Positions 37,801 to 49,485 of a stretch of DNA of 64,000 nt are shown here, in pieces. A program made the translations under genes and the position numbers. This stretch comes from Gorsachius magnificus (lineage: Eukaryota; Chordata; Aves; Pelecaniformes; Ardeidae). The stretch's first letter is position 1, and the number at the start of each line of letters is the position of its first letter. A model generated the notes under the pieces. The model did not search any database and was not told the origin of the DNA. It saw only the letters and a list, made by a program, of their open reading frames with translations. The stretch lies in the NCBI GenBank assembly GCA_034008185.1, contig CM067086.1, positions 13,640,507-13,704,506 of the forward strand. Direction: 5' to 3'.

Positions 37801-38395
37801 GTTCTGAGCTGCAGTAAGAGCATTTAAAGCTTAGTTTTGAAGTTATGTGGAATGTCTTCCTTCTCACAGCATAAAGCCTACAATGCATTTTCTTTTTCCA
37901 AACCACCTATTACATTAATGCTCTTAAAAGCAGAGGTTAATACTAAACTAGCAGCATACGGCTAGTTGCTATGCAAGACAGCTCCACACTGCTGCTGTGG
38001 TTGCTGGCAGTATCAGCCCTGAATAGAGGCTGCCAGTCTGATCAAAAGGCAGCTGTTTTGGAAACCCCTCAAGGATAAGACCACTTCAGGTTTGACTGAG
38101 ATTTTGGGCTTGTGGCTTTGGAGGGAAAAGTTCAATGAAATACTTCACTGCACAAATAGCAACCACAGTTGGAGCTATTCTCGTGTCAAGATACTTGGTT
38201 CTCCAGTTTTGACTGTGGTGAAGCAAGGCATATGCCTGCAGAGGACCTTTAGGCCTCTTTTGAACTCCTGTATACTGTCAAAATTTAAGTCAATTAATTA
38301 AATACTTAAAATAAAATCTCTTAAGTTATTCCCACATAAACTTGCTGCTTGCCTGAATGTACACAATTTCAGAAAAAGGGAAGATAGACAATGCT

Positions 38396-38445
38396 ACTTG
38401 TAGCTGTAGAAAAAGACACAACTTGTAATTATAGAAAAAGAAAAA
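38396..38445. repeat. Imperfect 25-bp tandem duplication
   Basis: Unit one (38396-38420, starting ACTTGTAGCTGTAGAAAAAG) is followed immediately by unit two (38421-38445, starting ACTTGTAATTATAGAAAAAG). The two differ at a few positions. Typical of a small slippage duplication. Confidence 0.75.
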
Positions 38446-39040
38446 ATACTACTTTAAAGTCTCTATGAATGACTGCCACCACTCGGTAGCAGTTTGGTTA
38501 CGACAAATTACTTTAGGCTGTCAGAATTTGATCAATAGCTTATCTCCTTACAACAGTTGCACACATTTTCGAGCAAGTATCCAGGGCTGGTGTGTTGCCA
38601 GAGATGCTCACTCTGCTTTCAGATGTGGAAACCGACTTCCACTCCAGGTACATGGGAAGAATACATGCAGTTAGCGTGAAGGCACCTAGGAGAGGAAACT
38701 TCCACCCAAGCAGGGCTGCTGGACATTAAATTGTGTGGACAAGCTCTTTAGTTCTGCAAAAGAGTGGTTTTGTAGTCCTGCCTCATTGACAGGTACTCTC
38801 ACGCGTTTCCTGCAACACTAATTAAAGGCCTGCTCTCGCTGGTTTGCCAGTATTTTACTTCTCTGCTGCTGAGCATCCCCACGTTGAGCATTTATTTCTC
38901 TGACTAATTTTAGGCGCGTGGGCAACTTTTCCTGTAATTAGGCAAGAGACATATGGCTGTTAGACTGTACCTGTCACAAGTTGCCATATCGATTTTGAAA
39001 AGATATCAGAAGAATTCTGCAGGGAGCATTCACTGGATCT

Positions 39041-39260
39041 CCTGCAGCGCCTGTGCTTATTGTGTGATTGCCACAGTACTGAGGACACGTGCGCAGCACG
39101 TCAGATCGCATTAGCAGACCGCCGTCCATCGGCTTCCCAGCAGAGCCATGCCTGGCTCCGGCTGGTGAGAACCAGCCGCTGCTGCCTGCGGCACTTTGAG
39201 GGAGAGCAGCATGTGCTCCCCCAGGACCCAGCAGCTGGCCCTCCGGGGCAGGCGGCACAG
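39041..39260. promoter_or_regulatory. Small GC-rich, CpG-containing island
   Basis: Hand counting over these 220 bp gives 74 C and 69 G (65% GC) and 13 CpG, an observed/expected CpG ratio of about 0.56. That is just short of the usual 0.6 island threshold, yet far above the surrounding AT-rich DNA. Frames on both strands cross it (39060-39278 plus, 38974-39258 minus), but neither shows a known motif. It may be a CpG island of an unannotated transcript, an exon, or an old GC-rich repeat. No TATA box or initiator can be assigned. Confidence 0.35.
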
Positions 39261-42200
39261 GGGGTATTCCCTATCTAAACCAAAAGCTGGGCTTAAAACC
39301 TACCACCTCCTGTTTGCACCAGACCTGACCCTAGTTTCACCCAGTTTCAGAATGGAAAAGTTGAAGCTGGATAGATGCAAGAAGGTCTAAAACACCCACC
39401 CTATTCCCCTGCCTTTTTCTTTTACTTCCTTGGTCCCAAGCCAGAAAGGATGGTAAATTCAAAAAGCCATACCTAGCATGAAAGAATCAAGGGGATAACA
39501 TTAGTATTTCCAAAGATAATCTCAGATAAATCATAGTCTCCGCTACTTATCTGAGATTTGCTTGATAGATCTAATAGGATGATTTTTACTCTTAATGCAT
39601 ATCTGTTTCTAGACAGGCAATGTGATTACCCAACGTTGGATTTCCACTGTAAAATTAAACTTGCTTTCCCATATGGCAGTAATTGCAGTACAGGATCTCA
39701 GTAGGCGTATAAAACAGAGAGTACAAGGAAGATATATAGCAGAAGCAAACTATGCCAATTCTGGAAACATTTTTATGCAAATTGAAAGCTAAAACCAGCA
39801 TTTTTAACTAAACAGCATAAGTGCATTTTCAGGCTTGGGAATCACAATAAATGTAGGTATTTAGTTTAGGTCTATCTTATTGCTTATTTTAAGAAAACGA
39901 CATGTAACAGATGCAAAATGATGCAGGATTATGCAAATCTTAATAAATGTTAAAGGAAACATCCCTAACTTTGTGAAGATATTGGATATTCCGATAGTTT
40001 TTTCTTCATTCCCTAATTTGACTCTTGTCACTAACAGTGAATCAATACGGTAGGGCTCAAAGAATACCGAAAAGATTTGAACAAGCAGGAGGAAAAAACA
40101 GGATTACTATAGTTGATTTTCCTCTTTTGAAGCTTTTATGTCAAGAAATAGAAGAGAGGTTGAGAGAGTACTTGTTATTGAAACTAGAATGATCAAAAAG
40201 TTAAAGTTTTACTGGGAAACACTAAGGGCTACATGAGCCAATATAACTTTTTTATGTGTAGTTATGATGAGAATTTTTTTATATATATATGTATCAGAAG
40301 TCCATTTTTCATTTGCAGTTCTGCTGGGTGTGTTGGGAGAGGCATTTGCACAATAAACTACTTTTGATTGCTTCTTGCAAATCTACTTTAGAAAATGAGG
40401 TAGATTTTACTTTACCTCACGTATCATCAATACAATTCTTAACAAAGTCCGCTATTGCTGACATTTTGCACACGATAACACTAAGTGACGATACTAACAG
40501 TCTGAATAAGCCTCAACTGATTTTTTGGTCTTGGTTCAAGTTTTCAGAGTTAAAAGTTTAGAAAACTCTGTGTGTGCATGTTTTTCTAGGGGGGTGTAAA
40601 TGTATTTGCTCATAAAAGAAGCGCACTTTCTATACAACCTGATTAGGTTTTTATCCAATTTCATTACCAGGTGTTCAATTTTTCAAAGGTAAAGATGAAA
40701 TTTCAGAATTCTATTCTGATAATATTTTTATGCACTGTCTCTATTGTATTCCATAAATCTCTGAAAAATAATTTTGCATCCAAAAGGATAGTCATAATCA
40801 TAAAGCACTGTAAAAAACCCACCACCATATATTTTTTCCCCCTAAATTTTGTTGTATAAGACTTAAAAGTTTTGTACTCCTTTAACTCAGTCTCTTGTCT
40901 ACCACAGGAATTTCTTGTTTTATTCCAAAATACTTTCAAAACCTTACCAAATCGCTATTTGTTTGCTCACTAGAGATGGATGTTTCCTCTATCAGTTGCA
41001 ACATGTTGCACTGAAAATGTGAATCAGAAAGTCTGCCAGACACATGAGATGCTGCTCAGAAATGAGATACTGTTTCTTAAATCAGTAAAACTGGTCCACA
41101 GGTAGATTCTGACTTTCAATTTGTGAACATAATTTCTTAGTAAATACTGTATTACTTTCTTTTTCCCTTTAAAGATGGTTGGGATAGAGTATAACCTAAA
41201 TAATATTACTTAAGTTTAAAAAATGCTTTGTTTTATAAGATCAGAACCTATTTTCTCTAACCCTAAAAATATAGCTATAGGAAAAGCGTAATTTAAAGGA
41301 GGATACTTCTGAATTAAAAAGAAATAAAATATTATTAAAAATTTTCTCGTGCTTGTTTAAATCTTTCCAGAATTGGAAAAAATGATCAGTAAAGCACTAT
41401 GGTTTCAATTCTTTACGGTATAAACTAGTTCAGCTGTTCCACCAAACTTGTTGCTAAGAGCTAGGAGTTCTCCATCCAAACATTACATAAATACAACTTA
41501 ATGTGCAATGAAGTAAGAAAGCAGTAAATCACAGTGTCTCCACATTTGTAATTAGGAAGTTATAAATTCCAAATTAACGAGAGGTTACTTGCTTCTCATA
41601 TATATATATATGTGTATGTGTGTGTTCATATAGACACAGATGACGTTTCTACTGTGCTGCAAGAAAATCCTGCAGTACACTGAAATCTGCCTCCATGGGG
41701 GAGCTACCATGGTCTGTTTGTTGTAACAGACTTTGTTTATTCAGAGACCACAGAAATTCTTCTCTGGCTCCGAGAGTACTGTCTGATTACTGTAAGCTCA
41801 TGTTATGTTGGCATTGTTAAATTCATTTATTGAAATAGCTCCAGCCTCTGCATGCAGAACCTCCTCCCAGCCCCCCCAAAGATAAAAACAAGAACTAAAT
41901 AACTACAAGTGCACAGCAAGAATGAGATGTACTTGAAAATAATAGCTAGCTAGGCGAGCAACTATTTAAAATATTAGCAAACCAGCATGTGGCCCTGACA
42001 AGGGAAGACATCTAAATTCTCTCCCCTTCCCTTGTTCAGTTTTTATTGTTCTTTATGAGGAATGTAGCAAACTGAGTCAATCAAAGAATCTGCTTAGGAT
42101 TAGGAAGGGCCTTAGTTTAACTGAGAGGCCGGGGAAGTCTCAAGTACAGCACAGATCACTCGCAAATTTGCTGGCACATAAGGAAAAGCTGTATTTATCA

Positions 42201-43685
42201 GTCTGGCACTTTCTGGACCGAACTTCTTTCTTTTTTTAAAGCAATAAATGTAAACAACCTTGCAAAGTGAATTCTGAGATCTCAAGGAATCCCATTATGA
42301 CTTGATACATTCCTATAAAAGATACTGTATTTCCATCTTCCTAATAAGTTTATGTACAATACTTTAGGCAACACACACACCACACAAATTGTTCACAGTG
42401 TTCTGCAAATCATTTAAGGAGTTATATATATAGTAAAGGAGTTGTATACATCAAATTAGCTTGTAAAAGGCAAAGCATGTATAGGATAAATGGAACAGCA
42501 ATGAAGAAAAATAAGCCTATTAGTACTGCACTCAGTAGTAATATCCCATTTAGAAGTACTTTAATTAATGTCAGTCCTTGAATACTTGTGGTAAGTGAAA
42601 CATAGGAACAGATTAAGAGGTACCAATGTTTTTCACTCTAAGTGAATCCCCACATGATTATATATGATGCTTTAATTGTCTGTGAGGAGAAATCACTGAT
42701 TTTGATTTTACTACACCCTTAATTTGTTCATGCCTTTCCAAATATTATTTCAACAGCAATGCTGGAAATGGTCCAGCCTTGAGAAAAACATAACTACTAA
42801 GGCTGGTTTACCAGAACTGAGTGCTGTACCAGCCGGAGTAGGTGATGAACGGCAGTCAGAAATGAATAGAGTCAGGCTGCGCAAAACATCCTGAGGGCAA
42901 AAGAGCTGATAGAAAAGATCTCCCTGGCTTCTTTTTTGAAAAATAATGCTTTTATTCTCTGTGCTGAAGTAATTAAGAAACATTTTTTACTAATAGCTTT
43001 ATCCTTCTCTTTGTGACTGGTACTCTGCGTAGTAAACTCCTCACAACATAAGTTCCCTCAGATCTCCCATGGTCCTGTTTCCTAAACATAGCTCTACAAT
43101 CCAGTTAAGAACAAGCTTTCTTTGCACTAAGTGGAAAATCTATTTTGGTAAACTGAGTGTGTTGTGCGTCACTTTAATTTTAACACTGAATGAGCAAATA
43201 TTCATTTCCAACACGTGCCCTGCACATTACATCACGCATCTTCCATAGAACAGTTTGCGTAGATGTCTACACATTTGCATCTCTCCTAAGCCAAGCTCTA
43301 GCACTAAGTAGCAATTTAACCAGAAAATGCATAATTCAACAGCTCCCCAAACTTCCTTGTCACAGCCACATTACATATGTTTCTGCTTCAATTCAACACC
43401 ACATTGAACTTTGATAGACAAGTGTGTTACTCCTGCAAACTTATACATGCACCCAGATCTTTTAGACATTTTGAGCACTCACTTTTCTTACGATGTTGGT
43501 ATTTGCGTAATCTGTTCTTACCACTTGCACTTCTGAATTCCCAGCTACCCTTACACTGAATCAATATTGAAACAATCTTCGCACCAAGCTGGTCTTTCCC
43601 CAGTACCAGAAGCTATGTTCTGTGAAAGAAGAATCTGCTTGAACAACTTGATTCTCCTAAAACTCTATCCCTGGAGGAAAAGCTG
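39261..43685. other. AT-rich stretch without recognisable genes
   Basis: No coding region or mobile element was recognised. Landmarks are a short AT microsatellite (40281-40290) and the TA/TG microsatellite listed separately. Confidence 0.55.
41598..41625. repeat. Compound (TA)n(TG)n microsatellite
   Basis: About 28 bp of alternating purine-pyrimidine sequence, ATATATATATATAT then GTGTATGTGTGTGT. Likely variable in length. Confidence 0.9.
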
Positions 43686-43730
43686 AAAATTCAATCTGCC
43701 GTTACACCAGTGACGCACCTGGAAGAAACT
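43686..43730. repeat. Possible fragment of an old palindromic sauropsid repeat
   Basis: AAATTCAATCTGCCGTTACA (43687-43706), CCAGTGACGC and ACCTGGAAGAAACT align, with several mismatches, to one arm of a palindromic repeat I know from reptile and bird genomes. Its arms contain TTACACCAGTGTAAATCTGG, and its centre is built from TCCATTGA and TCAATGGA. Only one arm is visible. The family name and class are from memory and not certain. Confidence 0.35.
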
Positions 43731-46700
43731 GGTTAGTGCAGGGGAGGCAGGCAGCAGGGGCAGCAAGCTCCTTTGAGTCCATGGCTGCTGTGACCCACTT
43801 TTCCCAGTGTGTCCCCCCTGAAAGGCATCAGTGTCAATTCCAGCCCTCAACATCATCTCTGCTTCTAGTTTCTACTCTCCCGGCCTTTTCCCCACGCAGC
43901 ACCCTGGTGTCTCCCTGTCCCTGTTGCAGCCACCGGCTCTCCAGAAGCCCACTCTCCATGGGACACACTGCAAGGCTGCTCCTTGTCCTCTCTGACAGCT
44001 GCCTGGAGAGAGGACACCATCCCTGCCTTCGTCAGGCAGCATGTGTATTACACTTTGTCACGTTGACTGGAGGTTTTGAGTTGGTGGATGGAGTTAAAGG
44101 CACAGCAGATAATTCTCTTAAGTTGAAAAGAGAAAATAGGAAACAAAAGAACCTCTTCTGAGTCTCAGAGAAAACTGGGAGGTGAGGGAAGTTATCTTGA
44201 TTCTTTCAGATGCCCAGCTTATCAACATGTCAGAGGCAGTGTGGTAAAGAAACTCAAATTCCTGAAACAAGATCAGCAACTGGAATAAACACCAGCTCTA
44301 GGAAATGGGACCAAGGCTCTGAGGATTTCCTCTGTGTTTAACAGAATGGCCACTATGCTTCTACATGGGGCATTTCTGCTTATTAAATACCAAGTGGAAC
44401 AGTATTCAGTACATCCAATTCTGCCAAGCCACCCAGACAAAACTCAGACTATTTCTATAAGATCACAGGTCAAGTCTATAATATTTTTCTTTTATTCTTT
44501 TCAGGAGACAGAGATTACATAAAATCCATCTATTCTGTTAGTGCTGTCAGACCTTTGCAATACACAGGTGCTTGATGTATGGTATTAGCTTTCCAGACGT
44601 CTTGATACCCTGTCATTCCAAAAAGCTATTGAGATTGAAAAGTGAATTGAGGAGAGAGGAGGAAAATGCTTCAGCTCCTCTGACAGCCAAGAAGAATTTC
44701 ACAAATGCTCTATTCCCTCCGAGGTATCACCAGATAAGCACAAGCTGTATTCCCATTCAGCTGGCGCTTGCTCTGTAATACTGCTGGCTGTCACAGGAAT
44801 GGAGGTGTGCTACCTTCCTGAGAATGGCACAAGAAAGTGTGACAAATCATAAAGGGTCATCAAGAAAATCTGCATTAACCTCTGCGACCGTAAAACACTC
44901 CTCTTCTGCAGCTGGAAGTAAAACCCACACAAGGTAGTACAAAAAAAATTGATTTGAACAGAACTATAGCAGCACGTAGTGTTTTCAAAGAGTTTCACAT
45001 CTGGGTATTTGTGCTCAATGATTACACCTAGTGGACTAGATGTCATTGGGAAACTTCGCTTCATTGTGAAGCTCTGCTGTTTTATTTGAATGTTTTGAAC
45101 TACGTGGTTTGCTCATATGAAGTTGTGCAGCACTATTCCACGTAGATAGCCCTATTTAAAAAGAATGAGTGAATAGATACTTTCAAAGCTCATTTGAAGA
45201 TGGAAGCATCAATTGGTCATCACTAACTGCAGCTACCAAGCAAGAGATGGCAGATCCATGTACAAAACCACACACAGAGGAAAGCCTAACGGGCTTCTGA
45301 GAAGAGCACGCTTTGCAGGACGGCTTGCTGAAGTCTCTTCAGTGCCATCTGCAACCTGGCACAGCGTATCTCAAAATAGCCCTGCTTGCTGAAATGAGCA
45401 GGCCTCAAAGAACCTGTCACACAGAAACATCAGCTTTTGTTTCTTTATTGTGATTCCTCGTTAACTTACACCCTCAAGGTCTGGGCTTGAGCAGAAATTC
45501 ATCATGACTGAATAAAACCCCATGATTTTTTCAACCTACAAGGATAAAACAAGATTTTACTTTATACTTTCCTATTTTTGATGCAAGTGGAATAGAGGAA
45601 CACAGGCAATGTTCCCTAGATCCACCCTACGCAGGATTTCATAGTGGCACGTTTTACTGTACATTCATGCATTCTCTTCTAGGCATGCGTGAAACTTCAC
45701 CTGCTCGCTCATCCACATTCCCCCGCATTCCTTGTGAGACCTGCTTTCATGCCGCAAGCAGCACTCTCCTGAAATCAATCACAAGTAGGTGTTTTTTTTT
45801 TATTTAGGGTAGGGAGAGGGAAATTTGGACAGTCCCTATCAGCACTGATTTCAGAGACCAACCACCAAGAAAAATTACTTGTTGAGGAAAAGGTGAAGAA
45901 GAGTGAGCAGTAACTTTAGGTTACATAAAGCTGCAGGGCAGGTCAAACCGTATGTGGGCAGGGTGGCCCAGCACTCATACCTCTGCTCAAAATCCTTGTG
46001 AATCAACCTTCTCCTTCTGTAAATGGTGAATTAGCTTTTCTATTCAACTCTATTGATATTCCTCTACTCCTGGTAGGTGCAAACTGGGAGTCGGGGGGTT
46101 ACATCTACCCAAGCAATTGCTATTTTATACCGTTTTGGTCCCATTTGTCCTCTTTCCTTACAAGGTAATCCTTATCAGGTAGTCGCGCTGGATCTGCCTC
46201 TCTCCTAACCCTGCGTGGAGCATTAGCAATCTCCCGGCTGAGCTGCTGTAGGAAGAGAGGTGGTGTGCTCAGGAGTAGATAGGAGGATTACCGGGAATTA
46301 AAATTAATCGGTAAGATTTTGGGATGCAGAACTGACTGAGATGAGAACAGACTAGGGAAAGGGTACGGGAATCTCACAGAATGAGCTATCAGACTCTAGG
46401 CAGTGCAGAAGCCCCCAAAATGCCATACGGGGATACCATATTTTCATTATTATGCAGGGTTTAAAATGTCTTTGTTCTGTCAAAATGTGCTAGGCACATT
46501 TGAGCTGCTCTGTGCCACTGCTGCCATTTTCCTTCATGGAAATTCAGAGAAGCTTCCTTGGTGCTAATACACAACAATATGATACAGTAGAAAAATAACT
46601 GTTCAGTTAAGATACCTCTGAAGGGATAAAGCTCTTCAACTAAGCTTCCTGCACTCAGGCTAAAGAAAAATCTTCTTTACCTCTAGGATTAGAGCTATCA

Positions 46701-47439
46701 TTCACTGGAAGGAAGTTGCTGAAGAATCAGACAGTTTTGAACAATTCATAAAACTGTCCTTGTCATGATTAGAAAATGTACTTTTCACCTCGCTATGAAC
46801 AGACCTATTGGGCACTGGGCTGTTTTTTATTTTTAAAAATAGGGAAACTGCCTTTTCTTAAAATTCAAAGACTAGCAATTCTTTGAATAAAACAGTAAAA
46901 TTAAAAGTTTTTGTCCATCTTATGAGCATGTCTCTTTGATACATTTTAGTAAGCATATAAATTTGCTTTGAAGTGTTTTTAATAATTTTAAAATTGCAAT
47001 GGCATAGCAAGATGAAATGGACTAAAATGTCAGATCTACCACTGCAAGATTCTCCTCTCAGTCTCATCAGATTTTCATTTTCCCTTTTCATTAAATTCTT
47101 CATGATATTTAAAAATACTACACTCAATTTGAACAATAACTAAAATATGGTCCTCAGTTATTTTTGCTTCAGCCCTAAAATAATTTGTCAGTAATACTAA
47201 CATAATAAAACACCAGCTTTACAACATGTTACACATGCAGAGCTAAGCAGCTTTGCTATTAGAAATTCAGTTGCTCATTATATTAGACATAGGGTTTGTC
47301 TTATGCTTTAAAATTTTATTAGGATTTTCTTTTTTATAACATATAAAGAAATCAATTTCTAGGTTGCCTAGTATATCCCCTGACAGGAGCTATAAATTTT
47401 CATTGATTCCTTGTTTATTATTTGGTAAAAACAGCACAG
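43731..47439. other. Unassigned stretch, GC-richer at its start
   Basis: A 141-codon plus-strand frame (43736-44161) crosses a C/G-richer part and reads as a serine/leucine-rich string without known motif. Antisense frames overlap it. The rest is AT-rich. I see no gene or recognisable repeat. Confidence 0.5.
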
Positions 47440-47509
47440 GTAAGTCATTGCATTGTAAAAATTTAACTAAATTTAGTTAATCCAATGGTTTTAAATTCTT
47501 ATGACTTAC
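47440..47509. repeat. Imperfect 70-bp inverted repeat with perfect 18-bp palindromic centre
   Basis: The ends match as GTAAGTCAT (47440-47448) against ATGACTTAC (47501-47509). The centre TTAACTAAATTTAGTTAA (47463-47480) is a perfect palindrome. The material between is only partly complementary and differs by a few bases in length. The shape resembles a tiny decayed foldback element or a template-switch product with later mutation. The left end overlaps CAG followed by GTAAGT (47437-47445), a consensus splice donor. Confidence 0.7.
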
Positions 47510-49413
47510 CACACCAAATGTTTGACATCTTCAAGTTTTTTCACCTAAACAGATTAACCCTTTTATCAGAAAACCTGATCTGTCAGTAGCATCCAACTAT
47601 ATTATTTTCCTAATATTTGGTTAAGGATATTTTACACACAGTATTTTTTCTGATCAATGAATTCTTCAGCCCATAATATGTATTCCAAAACCAGAATAAT
47701 TACCAGCTTTTTCCTCCCAGCTTATTGCAATTAAAGCTTTATGTTTTATTCAGCTGGTGAGTTCTATGGACTGATGTTTATAGAAATATAATTTGGTTAA
47801 GCCTTAAGAGAGTTTTGATTTTTTTTTCACAATTATTTGACTAGCTTGCTTAATGACAAACGAAGAAATATGAGACTACATGCAGCAAGAAACCAGGACA
47901 GAAATTACAGCTTTTCATGCCACATTTGCAAAAGAAAGAACTCTTACAAGGATGCCTACCATGCCTAATTTATGACATTGCAACTTCTACACTATTGTAG
48001 AAGTATTGACTATTTCTTGCCATGAAAATAAGAACTCATATGGCTGCAATAATACCATATATGACTGCATTAAGATCTTCAATGATTTAATCTGCATGAT
48101 TTCTATGGTCACCACCTTATGGAAGGGAAACAAAACCATGGAACTAAATTATTTGGCTACAATATCAAGTAGAGAAAGTAAACTTGGGTTTCTGACTTAG
48201 TACTGCTCTCCCATGTACTCTTCCTCACCTCCAGTGTGTCAGATTCTCCTTGTCTTTTTAGATCTACTATTCAGAATTGTTTGAAAGAAACTGAGAAAGA
48301 AAGGCAGGCTACAAATATTTATTTCCATAAGGGGTTTTCCTGAATAAAACTGTAGTATGCTCAATGCACTGGACATCAGTCTTGCAGTCCACAGCACGCA
48401 GAGACAAATAATTTTTGGCACTCAGGTTAATCTTATTAGGGTTATTCAAATAAAAGAAAAAATTAGACTAGAGTACAAAATGTACTGATACTAAATAAGT
48501 GTTTTGGAAAGGTATTTATACACATACATGCTGCAAGGTGAAGAAGCCTTTAAATGTAGTTGCTAATCTTATTACATGAAGACTGTGCTCTCTCTTCTAG
48601 AGAAACATAATGACTCCTACCTTCAGTAAAGCATTCATAGAAAACCCACCTTTTTTCTGGTAGATAAGACAGCATGTATTTATAGTCTTAGATAAAATTA
48701 AGCACAGTATTATTGTCATATGTGTGTATATATTATAGGATGTATGCCAAAAGAATTATGAAGAGTACTACACAATAGAGCTTTTGTCAATTATTTCACA
48801 AAGACTTAAAGATTCAGTGCAATATAGACCAAAATGGAACAATTCATATAATGCACAATAGACAAAAACAGGAACAAGATAGTTAATATTCCTATTAACA
48901 CTGGGGTAGGTAAAAGAAGGAAGAAGAAACCAATATTTGTTAAAGGACAGAACATGAAAATAAATAGGATTGATACAGACCTTATGGATATAAAATGCTG
49001 CACTGAGAAACCTGGTGTTTGAACGTGTCATGGACCCTCTAAGGCATGACTAGGCTATGGAATGACTATTTTTAAAACAAAGTTTTAAAGCCTGTACAAG
49101 GTGATGATGCTAGGAAAATAAAATAGTTCATACACATTCTCAGAGAATCCCAGATTCAAATGATGGCAATAAGGATGGCAGGAGAAGTTTTTGTTTGTTT
49201 GATCATAAATGAAGAGGACAAGACCCAATAGCAGGAGTGCTAGGCACACTTAGCATACAAAATAGAAGATAGTAGTGAACTTGAGGATCTCATTAACTTT
49301 AATGACAAAGAAAGGAAAAATAAGAAAGCTGAGATTATAATACATACAGAATTAACAGGCCTAATTTTAATTACCATGAACATTTTAAATTTAACCACCA
49401 AAGCAAATCCTGG
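47510..49413. other. AT-rich stretch, nothing recognised
   Basis: Contains a small hairpin (ACTTCTAC / GTAGAAGT, 47983-48004, 6-nt loop) and short AT-rich frames only. Confidence 0.5.
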
Positions 49414-49485
49414 GCTGGTTTAAATCAGCATTACTTCAGTAAGTCACTGGAGTTATATTTTTGCACTGACTGAAAATATGACCCT
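49414..49485. repeat. Probable old palindromic sauropsid repeat, decayed
   Basis: GGTTTAAATCAGCATTACTT (49417-49436), CAGTAAGTCACTGGAGTTAT (49437-49456) and GACTGAAAATATGACCCT (49468-49485) follow the order of a reptile/bird repeat. In that family a TAAATCAGCAT-like arm, a TCCATTGACTTCAATGGAGT-like palindromic centre, a second arm and a GATCTGGCCC-like end occur. The AGT...ACT complement in the centre is still visible. Strong decay makes family assignment tentative. Confidence 0.45.

Larger units (their letters stand above)
26126..39040. other. Long AT-rich stretch without recognisable genes
   Basis: No coding exon, RNA gene or mobile element was recognised over about 13 kb. The longest frame in the whole window (152 codons, 28709-29167, plus strand) lies here. 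It reads as a leucine-, phenylalanine- and serine-rich string, as expected from its C/T-rich strand, and has no recognisable domain. A 9-bp inverted repeat with a 4-nt loop (AATTGGTAC / GTACCAATT) sits at 27144-27165. A GGTTCAAATC word at 31851-31860 resembles a tRNA B box, but no cloverleaf can be drawn around it. Confidence 0.55.

Noticed and set aside
43736..44161. 141-codon frame as a gene
   Set aside because: It lies in locally C-rich DNA and gives a Ser/Leu/His-rich sequence with no recognised domain. Its start follows a possible repeat fragment.
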